DNA of 64,000 bases from Durusdinium trenchii (lineage: Eukaryota > Sar > Dinophyceae > Suessiales > Symbiodiniaceae), in the NCBI GenBank assembly GCA_963970005.1, contig CAXAMN010021001.1, positions 1,064,800-1,128,799 on the forward strand, read 5' to 3'. The position numbers were made by a program, and so were the translations under genes. Position 1 is the first letter of the stretch; every line of letters starts with the position of its first letter. Positions 63,555-64,000 of this stretch are shown one piece after another. The notes below the pieces were generated by a model that was not told the DNA's origin, ran no database searches, and saw nothing but the letters and a program-made list of their open reading frames with translations.

Positions 63555-64000
63555 CTGCAGTGACCACATCACCCTTGATGTCCTGACTGAACATCTTCTT
63601 GCATTCGGCCTTGCCCACCTTCTTCGACGAGTAGGCCAGTTTCACCATTGCATGCGTGAACAAGGTCAAAGAGCCAGCAGAAGCAAAACCGTTAGGCTCT
63701 GCAGCCAAGGCCTCCAAAGATCTACCCCCAACGACCTCGCCGAAGAACATCGCTGTCTCACGAAGCGCTCTGTCTGCTTGAGGAGCTCACCTGTACTGCC
63801 ACCAAGGGCTCTGAGAACAAAGCTGTACAAAGCTGGTACTGCAGCGGCACAAGGCGGTCGAATGTGCAAAGCCTTCCGTTTGATGTCAGCGAACGAGCCC
63901 CCTTTTGCCTCAGCCGCCAATTACAAAGCACGAAGCCGGCACTGCATCTGCAGTTCGTGTTCTTGTTTTCGCAACTTGCATTCCCGTATTGTTGAATCAT

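Larger units (their letters stand above)
61003..64000 (-). pseudogene. Multi-exon pseudogene of a dinoflagellate-expanded family
   Basis: Read on the minus strand, one long protein can be followed through changing frames. In order: ALHIRPPCAAAVPALYS, FFGEVVGGRSLEALAAEPNG, LESILKDIESHGLPKAHSR, YGPVLQALEVPLSDGS, AVYTDEVTAGNALKHKNRLQ, FWFCLCAVKSSTVQKIGG, FDWFQIYFVHGVAS, CFCQERKHRMVKR, and GDVVVFVEATV near the end. These match, from memory, an uncharacterised family repeated many times in Symbiodiniaceae; a transposon origin is likely but unproven. Two introns look intact: 63319-63554 (GT-AG) and 62957-63044 (GT-AG). Damage: frame changes near 63755, 63140, 62935, 62700, 62250 and 61285, and an in-frame TAG at 63227-63229. 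The gene continues beyond the right edge. Confidence 0.6.

Noticed and set aside
1..64000. tRNA, rRNA, CRISPR arrays, telomeric TTTAGGG runs
   Set aside because: No cloverleaf with matching A and B boxes, no rRNA-like conserved blocks, no spacer-repeat arrays and only single TTTAGGG words were seen.

Overview
The window looks like nuclear DNA of a dinoflagellate, most likely a Symbiodiniaceae-type alga. The evidence is indirect. There are degenerate matches to the dinoflagellate trans-spliced leader (DinoSL, ending CCATTTTGGCTCAAG). There is a tyrosine-recombinase retroelement carrying a C5 cytosine methyltransferase, an arrangement reported in Symbiodinium (de Mendoza and colleagues 2018, from memory). 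There is also a broken member of an uncharacterised protein family that I know only from dinoflagellates. Host coding sequence is sparse and consists of short exon-like islands in simple-repeat-rich DNA.

Layout. 1-11.2 kb: gene-poor DNA with microsatellites, one DinoSL relic (3348-3368), a possible exon (6782-7066) and two fragments resembling the RidA/YjgF family (9597-9806 and about 11000-11088). About 11.25-18.64 kb, plus strand: a DIRS-like (YR) retroelement with two Gag-like ORFs, a long Pol (reverse transcriptase, then an RNase H domain split by a DNMT3-like methyltransferase) and a tyrosine recombinase in place of a DDE integrase. 18.6-50.7 kb: no gene I can name, but several small dispersed repeats, including a 104-bp MITE-like family, palindromes, tandem arrays and one broken acidic exon. 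50,701-59,510, minus strand: a complete Ty1/copia-like LTR retrotransposon with identical 178-bp LTRs, a 5-bp target duplication, a half-tRNA-type primer binding site, a small upstream ORF, Gag-protease, Pol (integrase, RT, RNase H) and an extra 428-aa ORF3. 59.5-61.0 kb: anonymous DNA ending in a 33-bp tandem array. 61.0-64.0 kb, minus strand: a multi-exon pseudogene of the dinoflagellate-expanded family, open at the right edge.

The most striking point is that both retroelements, of unrelated classes, carry a methyltransferase-type domain. In the DIRS-like element it is a clear DNMT3-like enzyme with all catalytic motifs, set inside the RNase H fold. In the copia-like element a more divergent domain (HLFSGP, GGPPC, LLESP) lies between protease and integrase, and the Gag-to-Pol -1 frame change falls within its last conserved segment. 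This fits elements that can methylate, or otherwise modify, their own DNA, but activity is inferred, not shown.
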